Below are positions 27,859-36,039 of a stretch of 64,000 bases of DNA, piece by piece. The position numbers were made by a program, and so were the translations under genes. The notes under the pieces are model-generated. The model did no database searches and had not been told where the DNA came from. It worked only from the letters and a program-made list of their open reading frames with translations. Source of the DNA: Castellaniella sp044508625 (GTDB lineage: Bacteria > Pseudomonadota > Gammaproteobacteria > Burkholderiales > Burkholderiaceae_B); NCBI GenBank assembly GCA_044508625.1, contig JBIQHJ010000011.1, forward strand, positions 1 through 64,000, read 5' to 3'. Position 1 is the stretch's first letter. Each line of letters opens with the position of its first letter.

Positions 27859-27881
27859 GCGCGTGCCTGCGGGGCATGGCC

Positions 27882-29978
27882 CTAGAGCGCGTCGCTGGCG
27901 TAGTCGGCCAGGCGCGAGCGCTCGCCGCGCTGCAGGGTGATGTGCCCGGCGTGCGGCCAGCCCTTGAAGCGGTCGACCACGTAGGTCAGCCCCGAGCTGC
28001 CCTCGGTCAGGTAGGGCGTGTCGATCTGCGCGATGTTGCCCAGGCAGACGATCTTGGTGCCCGGGCCCGCGCGGGTGGCCAGGGTCTTCATCTGCTTGGG
28101 CGTGAGGTTCTGGGCCTCGTCGATGATGAGGTATTTGTTCAGGAAGGTGCGCCCGCGCATGAAATTGAGGGACTTGACCTTGATGCGCGCGCGGATCAGG
28201 TCCATGGCCGGCGACTTGGACCAGTCCTGGCTGCCGCCGTTGCTGGTCGCCCCGAGGCTGCCCCCGCCCTGGTGCAGCACCTCGAGGTTGTCCTCGAGCG
28301 CGCCCATCCAGGGGAGCATCTTTTCCTCCTCGGTGCCGGGCAGGAAGCCGATGTCGTCGCCCACGGGCACGGTGGCCCGGGTGATGATGATCTCGTTGTA
28401 GCGCTTGGTCTCGAGGGTCTGCGCCAGGCCGCTGGCCAGGGCGAGCAGCGTCTTGCCCGTGCCGGCCTGGCCCAGCAGCGAGACGAAGTCGATTTCCGGG
28501 TTCATCAGCAGGTTGAGGGCGAAGTTCTGCTCGCGGTTGCGCGCGGTCACCCCCCAGACGCTGTTCTTGGCGTGGCTGTAGTCGCGCAGGGTCGCCAGCA
28601 CGGCGCTCTTGCCGGTGACCTCCTTGACCTGGGCGTACAAGGGCATCTCGCCCTCGTAGTAGACGAATTCATTGACGATGAACTCGGCGCACAGCGGCCC
28701 GCGCACCCGGTAGTAGGTGATGCCGCCCTGCTGCCAGGATTCGATGTTCTTGCCGTGCCGCACCCAGAAGTTCTCGGGCAGCGGCATGACGCCGTCGTAG
28801 AGCAGGTCCGAGTCGTCGAGGACGTGGTCGCTCAGGTAGTCCTCGGCGGGCAGGCTCAGGGCGCGCGCCTTGAGGCGCATGTTGATGTCCTTGGACACCA
28901 GCACCACCTCGCGCTTGGGGTTCTCGCGCTGCAGGCTGTGGACGATGCCGAGGATCACGTTGTCGGCCTTGCCCATGGGCAGTTCCAGGGGCAGCCGGGC
29001 CTCCTTGGCGGAGGTCTGGAAGTACAGCGTGCCCAGCGCCTCCTGGTTGCCCAGGGCGTCCAGGTGCACGCCCTTGGCGAGGTCCTCGGTGCCCACCAGG
29101 CCGTCCAGGTAGCGGCTGACCTGGCGGGCGTTGCGCGCCACCTCGGACATGCCCTTTTTCTGGTGGTCGAGTTCCTCGAGGACGATCATCGGCAGGAAGA
29201 CGTCGTGCTCGGCGAAGCGGAACAGCGAGGTGGGATCGTGCAGCAGCACGTTGGTGTCGAGCACAAAGAGCTTGCGCTGCGCCGCCGGCAGGCGCTGCGG
29301 CGCCGAGCCGCCCCTGGCCCGGGCCGCCGGCGCCTTGTCCGAAGCGGGGGCGGCCGCGGGGGCCCGCCTGGCCGCGGGGCCGGGCGCGGGCGCCTCCCGG
29401 GATGTATGGGTTTCCCTGGCCGTATGAGTGTCCCGGGACGCGGGAATTTCCCTGGCCGCGGGGATTTCCCGGGACGCGGGGATTTCCCGGGATGCAGCGA
29501 TTTCCCGGGACGCAGGGGCTTCCCGGGATACATGAGCCTCCCGGGGCGAATGAGCTTCCCGGGGCGAATGAGCTTCCCGGGGCGAATGAGCTTCCCGGGG
29601 CGAATGAGCTTCCCGGGACGCGGCCTCCTGCCGGGCCACCGGCGCCTCTCTCGTCGCGCGCGGCTCCTGGGGCGCCGGCTCGGCCACGGGGGCTTCCTTG
29701 GGCGCGGCCCTGGTCAGGATGGCGGCCGTGCGGCGGGCCGGGCGCGCCTCCGGCGCCCTGGCGGCGGCCCGCGAGCCGCCGGCCGGCCGGGGGGCCGCGG
29801 CGGATGCGGCGGATGCGGCGGGCGTGGCGGGTACGGTGGATGCGGCGGGCGTGGCGGGTACGGTGGATGCGGCAGTTGCGGCGATCGCCGCGCTTGCCGG
29901 CCCGGGGGCCGCCTCGACGGGTGCGGAGGCGGCGTGCATCATGGAACCCATGCGGGTCGGCGGCTTGGGCAGGGGCAT
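27882..29978 (-). CDS. PhoH-family ATPase with N-terminal PIN domain and hexapeptide repeat array
   Basis: A 698-residue PIN-PhoH2 protein, a family of putative RNase/RNA helicases linked to toxin-antitoxin biology in some bacteria. Residues 1-245 are disordered Ala/Pro/Arg-rich sequence including about 15 tandem hexapeptides at 109-198. The PIN domain follows (KLFVLDTNVLLHDPTSLF; acidic EELD), then the PhoH ATPase with Walker A GQAGTGKTLLALA and Walker B YLIIDEAQNLTPKQMKTL. The start at 29978 (MPLPKPPTRMG) is a choice; the frame is open 90 nt further and an ATG nine codons later is also possible. It is followed after 23 nt by pdxA. Confidence 0.85.
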   Translation of the reverse strand: MPLPKPPTRMGSMMHAASAPVEAAPGPASAAIAATAASTVPATPAASTVPATPAASAASAAAPRPAGGSRAAARAPEARPARRTAAILTRAAPKEAPVAEPAPQEPRATREAPVARQEAASREAHSPREAHSPREAHSPREAHSPREAHVSREAPASREIAASREIPASREIPAAREIPASRDTHTARETHTSREAPAPGPAARRAPAAAPASDKAPAARARGGSAPQRLPAAQRKLFVLDTNVLLHDPTSLFRFAEHDVFLPMIVLEELDHQKKGMSEVARNARQVSRYLDGLVGTEDLAKGVHLDALGNQEALGTLYFQTSAKEARLPLELPMGKADNVILGIVHSLQRENPKREVVLVSKDINMRLKARALSLPAEDYLSDHVLDDSDLLYDGVMPLPENFWVRHGKNIESWQQGGITYYRVRGPLCAEFIVNEFVYYEGEMPLYAQVKEVTGKSAVLATLRDYSHAKNSVWGVTARNREQNFALNLLMNPEIDFVSLLGQAGTGKTLLALASGLAQTLETKRYNEIIITRATVPVGDDIGFLPGTEEEKMLPWMGALEDNLEVLHQGGGSLGATSNGGSQDWSKSPAMDLIRARIKVKSLNFMRGRTFLNKYLIIDEAQNLTPKQMKTLATRAGPGTKIVCLGNIAQIDTPYLTEGSSGLTYVVDRFKGWPHAGHITLQRGERSRLADYASDAL
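29385..29654 (-). repeat. 18-bp coding tandem repeat array (15 hexapeptides)
   Basis: Fifteen consecutive 18-bp units encode hexapeptides with consensus (S/P/A)-R-E-x-x-x. In order they include TREAPV, ARQEAA, SREAHS, PREAHS (three copies), PREAHV, SREAPA, SREIAA, SREIPA (two copies), AREIPA, SRDTHT, ARETHT and SREAPA. Several 18-bp units near 29539-29617 are identical (gaatgagcttcccggggc), showing recent expansion. Unit changes stay in frame, so copy number would alter only protein length. Confidence 0.85.
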
Positions 29979-29998
29979 AGGGGCGGGGCTCCTTGCGG

Positions 29999-30469
29999 TC
30001 AGGCCGCGAGGTTCTGGACGGCCTGCAGGACTTCGAGCGCATGGTCGGGCACGCGGACGCCGCGCCATTCCCGGACCAGCACCCCGTCCTTGTCAAAGAG
30101 GAAGGTGCTGCGGTCGACGCCGCGCACCTGCTTGCCGTACATGTTCTTGAGTTTCATCACGTCGAACAGCGTGCACAGGGCCTCGTCCGGGTCGCTGATC
30201 AGGGGGAAGGGCAGGGATTGCTTTTCGATGAACCCCTCGTGGGATTTCAGCGAGTCGCGCGAGATGCCGAAAACCGCGCAGCCCAGGGCCTGGAACTGCG
30301 GGTACAGGTCGCGGAAGTCCTGGGACTCGGTGGTGCAGCCCGGGGTGTTGTCCTTGGGGTAGAAATACAGGACGAAGGGCTGGCCCCGCAGCATGCGGCT
30401 GTCGACGTCGCCGGCGGTGGACGGGGCGGTGAAGGCGGGCACGGACTGGCCGGTGGCGATCTGGGTCAT
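29999..30469 (-). CDS. bcp: Thioredoxin-dependent peroxiredoxin (BCP/PrxQ)
   Basis: A cytoplasmic peroxiredoxin of 156 residues that reduces hydroperoxides. The peroxidatic cysteine sits in YPKDNTPGCTTESQDFRDL (near residue 45). The usual second cysteine five residues later is absent here (phenylalanine is in that position), so this is probably a one-cysteine or atypical BCP. Motifs FGISRDSLKSH and DRSTFLFDKDGVL are typical. Its start overlaps the stop of the Mth938-like gene by four bases (30466-30469), so the two are coupled on the minus strand. Family assignment is firm; physiological reductant is unknown. Confidence 0.92.
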   Translation of the reverse strand: MTQIATGQSVPAFTAPSTAGDVDSRMLRGQPFVLYFYPKDNTPGCTTESQDFRDLYPQFQALGCAVFGISRDSLKSHEGFIEKQSLPFPLISDPDEALCTLFDVMKLKNMYGKQVRGVDRSTFLFDKDGVLVREWRGVRVPDHALEVLQAVQNLAA

Positions 30470-30912
30470 GGCTTGGGGTCTCCTGGAAGCAGCAGGGCAA
30501 GGACGCGGCGCTCCTCGGACATGAGGATGTTGTAGGTGCGCGCGGCCGCCTGGGTGGTCATGGTTTCGACGCCGATGCCCAGCGCCAGCAGGGCGCTGGT
30601 CACGGCGGGGGGCAGGAACACCTGCCGCGAGCCGGTGCCGATCAGCACCACCTCGGGCGCGCCGGGCGGCAGGGTGGGGGGGGCATCGTCGAGGAAGGCG
30701 AGCGGATCGCGGCGGGCCTCGTCCAGCCCGGCCAGGCCGCGCAGCAGCGCGGCGTCGATGTCCGCCGGGGCTTTCAGCTCGAGGCTGCGGATGGGGCCTT
30801 CGGGGGTGAAGCTGACGGCGGTCCGGAAGCGCACCCGGTTGATTTCCAGGTAGTCGTCGCCATACGCCGTGACGGTGTTGAGGGCGGGATTGGAATCTTT
30901 TTGCAATAGCAC
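30466..30912 (-). CDS. Mth938-like domain (NDUFAF3/C2orf50-type) protein
   Basis: A 148-residue protein of the Mth938-like family, whose mitochondrial relatives help assemble respiratory complex I; the bacterial role is unproven. Core motifs are NTVTAYGDDYLEINRVRF, PEVVLIGTGSRQVFLPP and GIGVETMTTQAAARTYNIL, followed by ERRVLALLLPG. The GTG at 30912 is chosen because GGAG lies exactly 7 nt before it; a TTG at 30906 is the alternative. The open frame extends about 1 kb further upstream without similarity. It is translationally coupled to bcp. Confidence 0.83.
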   Translation of the reverse strand: MLLQKDSNPALNTVTAYGDDYLEINRVRFRTAVSFTPEGPIRSLELKAPADIDAALLRGLAGLDEARRDPLAFLDDAPPTLPPGAPEVVLIGTGSRQVFLPPAVTSALLALGIGVETMTTQAAARTYNILMSEERRVLALLLPGDPKP

Positions 30913-30935
30913 GGGCAAGCTCCGGTGTTCCCGTG

Positions 30936-30941
30936 ATGATA
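30936..30941 (-). promoter_or_regulatory. Possible -10 for the Mth938-like gene and bcp
   Basis: On the minus strand TATCAT (five of six) lies 23 nt before the GTG start. The -35 region is GC-rich and unconvincing. Confidence 0.33.
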
Positions 30942-31052
30942 GCGCAATCGCGCCGGGGCGCTTTTCACCCGGGACCGTGGTCCGGAGGCGGGGATTGCCG
31001 GCGCGAAATGGAAATGTCCGGCTTCCCCTCAAGAGGCGTGGCCTCGTCGCGC

Positions 31053-31805
31053 TCAAGACTTGGCCGTCTCCTTGCACGACACCGGCCAGACCGTCTTGCG
31101 CCCCTCGGGATGGATGCGCCCGTCCTGTCCCACCACCCCCGGGCGGACCTTCCGCCGCTCGTCGGCGAGGCCGCGTACCGCCGACAGATCGCGCAAGCCC
31201 TCGACATACAGGATGAGGGGATCGTCGAGGCGGGCGTCCTTGCCGTGCACTCTCGAGCCGAACATGCCATCGATCGTGTATTCGCCGCTGGGTCCATAGA
31301 ACGTCGACAGATGCAGATGGGGGTAGCCGTTCGGGCCATACTGCTTTCCCGCCGTGCCGGTGGCGCCGGAGGAGCCGACCACCGCGCCGGCCTCGACGCG
31401 CTCGCCGACCCGCAGGGCGGGCCGTGTGGAGAGATGCTGGTATTTGCTGAAGACGAAATAGGGCGTGCCGGTATCGTCGGGCGCATGCCGCAGCCAGAGA
31501 TAGATTCCTTCCAGGGCTCCGCCTTCCCCCAGCGCGATGACCTCTCCGGCGGCCACGGCCAGCAGCGGCGTACCGATGCCGAGGCTCAGGTCCAGCCCTC
31601 CGTGCAGGCCGGTGTTCCGGTCGCCCCGGCGCGTGCTGCCGTCGTGGCGCGTGGGGGAGGCGAACGGCGATGAGATGGGTTCGCAGGCGTAGCCGCCTGG
31701 AAACTCCACGCCGAGGCCGGTGGCGGTGATCTTGTGATCGAGGCGCTCGACTTGCGCCTGGACTGCGGAGGCCGATAGAAGGGCGAGCAGGATTGCAAGT
31801 CTCAC
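31053..31805 (-). CDS. Secreted M23 (LytM-type) metallopeptidase
   Basis: A 250-residue exported peptidase of the M23 family, likely acting on peptidoglycan cross-links. An N-terminal signal peptide (RLAILLALLSASAVQAQ, cleavage after about residue 17) is followed by the M23 domain with the zinc-binding HGGLDLS (HxxxD) near residue 68 and the HLHLS motif near 163. It starts with GTG at 31805 behind a GGGGAA Shine-Dalgarno. Base composition is slightly less GC-rich than neighbours, judged by eye. It stands alone between spacers of 140 and 338 nt, hinting at separate acquisition. Target bond is unknown. Confidence 0.83.
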   Translation of the reverse strand: MRLAILLALLSASAVQAQVERLDHKITATGLGVEFPGGYACEPISSPFASPTRHDGSTRRGDRNTGLHGGLDLSLGIGTPLLAVAAGEVIALGEGGALEGIYLWLRHAPDDTGTPYFVFSKYQHLSTRPALRVGERVEAGAVVGSSGATGTAGKQYGPNGYPHLHLSTFYGPSGEYTIDGMFGSRVHGKDARLDDPLILYVEGLRDLSAVRGLADERRKVRPGVVGQDGRIHPEGRKTVWPVSCKETAKS

Positions 31806-31920
31806 GATCGTTCCCCAGAAGGAAAGCCATATCCAAACTGCGGGAGCGCGCCGCCGAAGGCGCGCAACGGAGAACGGCCGTCCGGGGAGCGGATGGCCGC
31901 ACTACTGGTGCAAACGCGCC

Positions 31921-31926
31921 ATTGTA
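31921..31926 (-). promoter_or_regulatory. Putative -10 box for the M23 peptidase gene
   Basis: TACAAT on the minus strand (CTACAAT), five of six to consensus, would give a leader of about 110 nt that includes the inverted repeat at 31846-31865. GAAACA about 18 bp upstream is a weak -35. Confidence 0.35.
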
Positions 31927-32040
31927 GTCCAGGGAGCCGCTGGATGTTTCCTTCCGGCCCATCGCGGGCATCGCCCCGCCCGGCATCGCGGGCATCGCTC
32001 CGCCCGGCATCGTGGTCACCACCCCGCCCGATCCCCCTAT

Positions 32041-32069
32041 TTGCGAGTCGACGGCGCATGCGCTAGATT
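32041..32069 (+). promoter_or_regulatory. Sigma70-like promoter of alaC-hom-thrC
   Basis: TTGCGA (32041-32046) and TAGATT (32064-32069) are 17 bp apart, each matching consensus at four positions. The predicted start is about 68 nt upstream of the alaC ATG. Confidence 0.5.
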
Positions 32070-32143
32070 ACTGAATTTGCTGCGCCGCATCCATGGTGGG
32101 GGCGCCGCGCTTCCCAGGCCACCATTCCCCTTCGAGGATCATC

Positions 32144-33331
32144 ATGACCACGTTCTCGCGCATCGAGCGCCTGCCTCCCTATGTGTTCAACATCACGGGC
32201 GAGCTCAAGATGGCCGCACGCCGGCGCGGCGAGGACATCATCGACATGTCCATGGGGAATCCGGACGGCCCCACGCCCCGGCACATCGTCGACAAGCTGG
32301 TCGAGGTGGCCAATCGCCCCGACACCCACGGCTATTCGGTGTCCAAGGGGATCCCGCGCCTGCGCCGGGCGATCTCGGGCTGGTACCAGCGCCGCTACCA
32401 GGTCGACATCGACCCCGATTCCGAGGCCATCGTCACCATCGGCTCCAAGGAGGGCCTGGCGCACCTGATGCTGGCGACGCTGGACCGCGGCGACACCGTG
32501 CTGGTGCCCAACCCCAGCTATCCCATCCACATCTACGGGGCGGTCATCGCCGGGGCCAACATCCGCTCGGTGCCCATGACCCCCGGCCTGGACTTCTTCG
32601 AGGAAATCGAGCGCGCCGTGCGCGAGGCCATCCCCAAGCCCAAGATGATGATCCTGGGCTTTCCCAGCAATCCCACGGCCCAGTGCGTCGACCTGTCGTT
32701 CTTCGAGCGCATCGTCGCGCTCGCGCGCGAGCACGGCATCCTGGTGGTGCACGACCTGGCCTACGCGGACATCACCTTCGACGGCTACGTGGCGCCCTCC
32801 ATCATGCAGGTGCCGGGCGCGCGCGACGTGGCCGTCGAGTTCTTCACCATGAGCAAGAGCTACAACATGGCGGGCTGGCGCATCGGCTTCATGGTGGGCA
32901 ACCGCGAGCTGGTGCACGCCCTGGCGCGCATCAAGAGCTACCATGACTACGGCACCTTCACCCCCATCCAGGTGGCCGCCATCGCCGCCCTCGAGGGCCC
33001 GCAGGATTGCGTCGCCCAGGTGGTCGAGCAGTACCGCAGCCGCCGCGACGTGCTGGCCCGCGGCCTGCACGAGGCGGGCTGGAACGTCGACGTCCCCAAG
33101 GCCTCGATGTACATCTGGGCGCACATTCCCGAGGCCTATCGCTCGCTGGGCTCGCTGGAATTCTCCAAGCGCGTGCTCTCGGACGCCAAGGTGGCCGTTT
33201 CGCCCGGCATCGGCTTCGGCGACTATGGGGATGAATACGTGCGCTTCGCGCTGATCGAGAACGAGCAGAGGACCCGCCAGGCGGTGAGGGGGATCAAGGA
33301 CATGTTTCGCAAGGACGGGCTGCTGAAATGA
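32144..33331 (+). CDS. alaC: Alanine transaminase-type aminotransferase (class I)
   Basis: A PLP-dependent class I aminotransferase of 395 residues, of the AlaC/YfdZ group that makes alanine or related amino acids from pyruvate and glutamate. It has the N-terminal FSRIERLPPYVFNITGELK, MGNPDGPTP, the ring-stacking region VPNPSYPIH, FPSNPTAQ, and the PLP lysine in MSKSYNMAGWRIG. The ATG at 32144 is preceded by GAGG at 7 nt; upstream in-frame codons add only 17 residues. Its stop overlaps the hom start by four bases (33328-33331), tying it to threonine synthesis; an alaC-hom-thrC order is known in related betaproteobacteria. Confidence 0.9.
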   Translation: MTTFSRIERLPPYVFNITGELKMAARRRGEDIIDMSMGNPDGPTPRHIVDKLVEVANRPDTHGYSVSKGIPRLRRAISGWYQRRYQVDIDPDSEAIVTIGSKEGLAHLMLATLDRGDTVLVPNPSYPIHIYGAVIAGANIRSVPMTPGLDFFEEIERAVREAIPKPKMMILGFPSNPTAQCVDLSFFERIVALAREHGILVVHDLAYADITFDGYVAPSIMQVPGARDVAVEFFTMSKSYNMAGWRIGFMVGNRELVHALARIKSYHDYGTFTPIQVAAIAALEGPQDCVAQVVEQYRSRRDVLARGLHEAGWNVDVPKASMYIWAHIPEAYRSLGSLEFSKRVLSDAKVAVSPGIGFGDYGDEYVRFALIENEQRTRQAVRGIKDMFRKDGLLK

Positions 33332-34632
33332 AGCCGATACGCATCGGGTTGCTGGGCCTGGGGGTCGTCGGCAGCGGCGTCTGGACCGTCCTCGCGCAAA
33401 ACGGCCACGAGATCGCGCGCCGCGCGGGGCGCAGCCTCGAGGTGGTGGCGGTGGGGGTGCGCGACGTCGCCAAGGCGCGCGCCCTGGTGGGCCCGGACGT
33501 GCGCGTCACCACCGACTGCCTGGCGCTCGCCCGCGATCCCGACATCGACATCATCGTCGAGCTGATCGGCGGCGACACGCTGGCGCGCCAGTGCATCCTC
33601 GAGGCCATCGCCCACGACAAGCACGTGGTCACCGCCAACAAGGCCCTGCTGGCGGTGCATGGCGACGAGATCTTCGCCGCCGCGCAGGCGCGCGGGGTCA
33701 TGGTCGCCTTCGAGGCCGCCGTCGCCGGCGGGATCCCCATCATCAAGGCGATCCGCGAGGGCCTCACCGCCAACCGGATCCAGTGGGTGGCGGGGATCAT
33801 CAACGGCACGACCAATTTCATCCTCTCGGAAATGCGGGCCCGCGGCCTGCCCTTCGAGGAGGTCCTGGCCGAGGCCCAGCGCCTGGGCTATGCCGAGGCC
33901 GATCCCACCTTCGACATCGAGGGGGTGGACGCGGCGCACAAGCTCACCCTGCTGGCCTCGCTCGCCTTCGGGATCCCGGTGCAGTTCGACAAGGCCTACA
34001 TCGAGGGCATCTCGGGGCTCGCCTCCGAGGACATCGTGCACGCCCAGCGCCTGGGCTACCGCATCAAGCTGCTCGGCATCACGCGCCGCCGGCCCGACGG
34101 CATCGAGCTGCGCGTGCATCCGGCGCTGGTGCCCGACCAGTGCCTGCTCGCCAACGTCGAGGGCGCCATGAACGCCGTGCTGGTCCGCGGCGACGCCGTG
34201 GGGCCCTCGCTCTATTACGGGCAGGGCGCCGGCTCGCTGCCGACGGCGTCGGCGGTGGTGGCCGACCTGGTCGACGTCACGCGCCTGCAGATGGCCGATC
34301 CCGAGCACCGCGTCCCGCACCTGGCCTTCCAGCCCGATGCGATGGCGGACATCCCGGTCCTGCCGATGGCCGAGGTGCGCACCGGCTACTACCTGAGGCT
34401 GCGCGTCGACGACCGGCCCGGCGTCCTCGCCGACCTGGCGCGGGTGCTGGCCAACGGGGGGATCTCGGTGGGCTCCATGTTCCAGCAGCCGCACGGCGAG
34501 CACCAGGCCGACATCATCTTCCTGACCCATGAGGCGCGCGAGGGCGACGTCGAGGAGGCGCTGCGCGCGATCCGCGAACTGCCGTTCGTCCATTCCGGCG
34601 TCACGCGCCTGCGCGTGGAGAACATCAATTGA
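33328..34632 (+). CDS. hom: Homoserine dehydrogenase
   Basis: Reduces aspartate semialdehyde to homoserine, the branch to threonine and methionine. The 434-residue protein has the NAD(P)-binding GLLGLGVVGSGVW, the HVVTANKALLA segment, the catalytic-domain NGTTNFILSEM and EADPTFDIEGVDAAHKL, and a C-terminal ACT domain (YLRLRVDDRPGVLADLARVL) expected to mediate threonine feedback inhibition. It is a monofunctional enzyme, not fused to aspartokinase. Stops overlap in both directions (ATGA with alaC, TTGA with thrC), indicating tight coupling. Confidence 0.96.
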   Translation: MKPIRIGLLGLGVVGSGVWTVLAQNGHEIARRAGRSLEVVAVGVRDVAKARALVGPDVRVTTDCLALARDPDIDIIVELIGGDTLARQCILEAIAHDKHVVTANKALLAVHGDEIFAAAQARGVMVAFEAAVAGGIPIIKAIREGLTANRIQWVAGIINGTTNFILSEMRARGLPFEEVLAEAQRLGYAEADPTFDIEGVDAAHKLTLLASLAFGIPVQFDKAYIEGISGLASEDIVHAQRLGYRIKLLGITRRRPDGIELRVHPALVPDQCLLANVEGAMNAVLVRGDAVGPSLYYGQGAGSLPTASAVVADLVDVTRLQMADPEHRVPHLAFQPDAMADIPVLPMAEVRTGYYLRLRVDDRPGVLADLARVLANGGISVGSMFQQPHGEHQADIIFLTHEAREGDVEEALRAIRELPFVHSGVTRLRVENIN

Positions 34633-36029
34633 AATACCGTTCGACCCGGGGCGGCATGGCCCCCCTGCCATTCTGCGACATCCTGCTCGAGGGCCTGGCG
34701 CCCGACGGCGGCCTGGCCCTGCCCGAGTCGCTGCCGCAACTGGACTCCGCCACGCTCGAGGCCTGGCGCGAGCTGGACTACGCCACCCTCGCCGCGCGCG
34801 TGCTGGGCCTGTTCATCGACGACATCACGCGCGAGGACCTGCTCGCCATGACCCGGGCGGCCTATGCGCCCGAGGTGTTCCCGACGATCGCGCCGATCAA
34901 GCCCCTGCGGCCCGGCCTCGCCCTGCTGGGCCTGTCCGAGGGGCCGACGCTGGCGTTCAAGGACATGGCCATGCAGTTCCTGGGGCAGGCCTTCGAACAC
35001 GTCCTCGCGCGGCGGGGGCAGGTGCTCAATATCCTGGGGGCGACCTCGGGCGACACCGGATCGGCGGCCGAGTACGCCCTGCGGGGCAAGCGCGGCATGG
35101 CGGTGTTCATGCTCTCGCCCCACGGCCGCATGAGCGCCTTCCAGCGCGCCCAGATGTATTCCCTGCAGGACGAGAACATCCACAACATCGCCGTGCGCGG
35201 CGTGTTCGACGAATGCCAGGACATCGTCAAGACCCTGGCGGGCGACCTGGACTTCAAGAGCTCGCACCGCCTGGGGGCGGTCAATTCGATCAACTGGGCG
35301 CGCATCGCCGCCCAGGTCGTGTACTACGTGTGGGGCTGGCTGCGCGCCACCACCGGGCCGGGACAGCCCGTGTCGTTCGCGGTGCCCTCGGGCAACTTCG
35401 GCAACATCCTGGCCGGGCACATCGCCCGGCGCATGGGCGTGCCCATCCGGCGCCTGGTGCTGGCGACCAACGAGAACAACGTGCTCGAGGAATTCTTCCG
35501 CACGGGCGTCTACCGGCCCCGGCCGGCCAGCCAGACGCACGCCACCTCCAGCCCCTCGATGGACATCTCGCGCGCTTCCAACTTCGAGCGCTTCGTGTTC
35601 GACCTGGTGGACCAGGACCCGGCGCGCGTGCGCGCCCTGTGGGCCGCGCTGGCGCGCGACGGGCAGTTCGACCTGTCGGCGCTCAAGCCCACCTTCACCG
35701 AGCGCCACGGCTTCGTGGCCGGCGTCAGCACGCATGCCGACCGCCTGGACACCATCCGCCGCCTCTACCGCGAGACCGGCGTGCTGGTGGACCCGCACAC
35801 CGCCGACGGCATCAAGGTCGCCCGCGAGCACCTCGAGGACGGCGTCCCCATGCTGGTCCTGGAGACCGCCCTGCCGGCCAAGTTCGCCGAGACCATACAA
35901 GAGGCCATCGGCGAGGCGCCGCCGGTGCCCGAGGCCCTGCGCGACCTGCACCAGCGCCCGCAGCGCGTGCAGGTGATGGATTGCGACGCGCGCCTGGTCG
36001 CCGACTACCTGGATCGGCACGGCCTGTAG
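34629..36029 (+). CDS. thrC: Threonine synthase
   Basis: Converts O-phosphohomoserine to threonine with PLP. The 466-residue product has the N-terminal KYRSTRGG, the PLP lysine in PTLAFKDMAMQFLGQ (near residue 112), GATSGDTGSAAEYAL and the phosphate-binding VPSGNFGNILAGHIA. The start is a TTG at 34629 overlapping the hom stop; it gives the exact family N-terminus (MKYxSTRG) and no ATG fits. Length agrees with the longer type of ThrC found in proteobacteria and yeast. Confidence 0.95.
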   Translation: MKYRSTRGGMAPLPFCDILLEGLAPDGGLALPESLPQLDSATLEAWRELDYATLAARVLGLFIDDITREDLLAMTRAAYAPEVFPTIAPIKPLRPGLALLGLSEGPTLAFKDMAMQFLGQAFEHVLARRGQVLNILGATSGDTGSAAEYALRGKRGMAVFMLSPHGRMSAFQRAQMYSLQDENIHNIAVRGVFDECQDIVKTLAGDLDFKSSHRLGAVNSINWARIAAQVVYYVWGWLRATTGPGQPVSFAVPSGNFGNILAGHIARRMGVPIRRLVLATNENNVLEEFFRTGVYRPRPASQTHATSSPSMDISRASNFERFVFDLVDQDPARVRALWAALARDGQFDLSALKPTFTERHGFVAGVSTHADRLDTIRRLYRETGVLVDPHTADGIKVAREHLEDGVPMLVLETALPAKFAETIQEAIGEAPPVPEALRDLHQRPQRVQVMDCDARLVADYLDRHGL

Positions 36030-36039
36030 GGGCGCCCCC

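Larger units (their letters stand above)
31806..32143. other. 338-nt spacer with divergent promoters and short GC repeats
   Basis: This gene-free stretch holds a 7-bp inverted repeat GCGCGCC/GGCGCGC with a 6-nt loop (31846-31865) in the M23 leader, a minus-strand TACAAT box (31921-31926), short tandem copies of a GGCATCGC-CGCCC element (about 31965-32030), and the alaC promoter (32041-32069). I see no gene in it. Confidence 0.6.

Noticed and set aside
29385..29654. Phase-variation switch in the PhoH gene
   Set aside because: Units are 18 bp, so copy-number change keeps the frame and cannot switch the gene off.
30913..32022. Long open frame running through the M23 gene region into the Mth938-like gene
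   Set aside because: It overlaps the M23 gene in another frame and the upstream part shows no family similarity; the Mth938-like domain starts near 30912.
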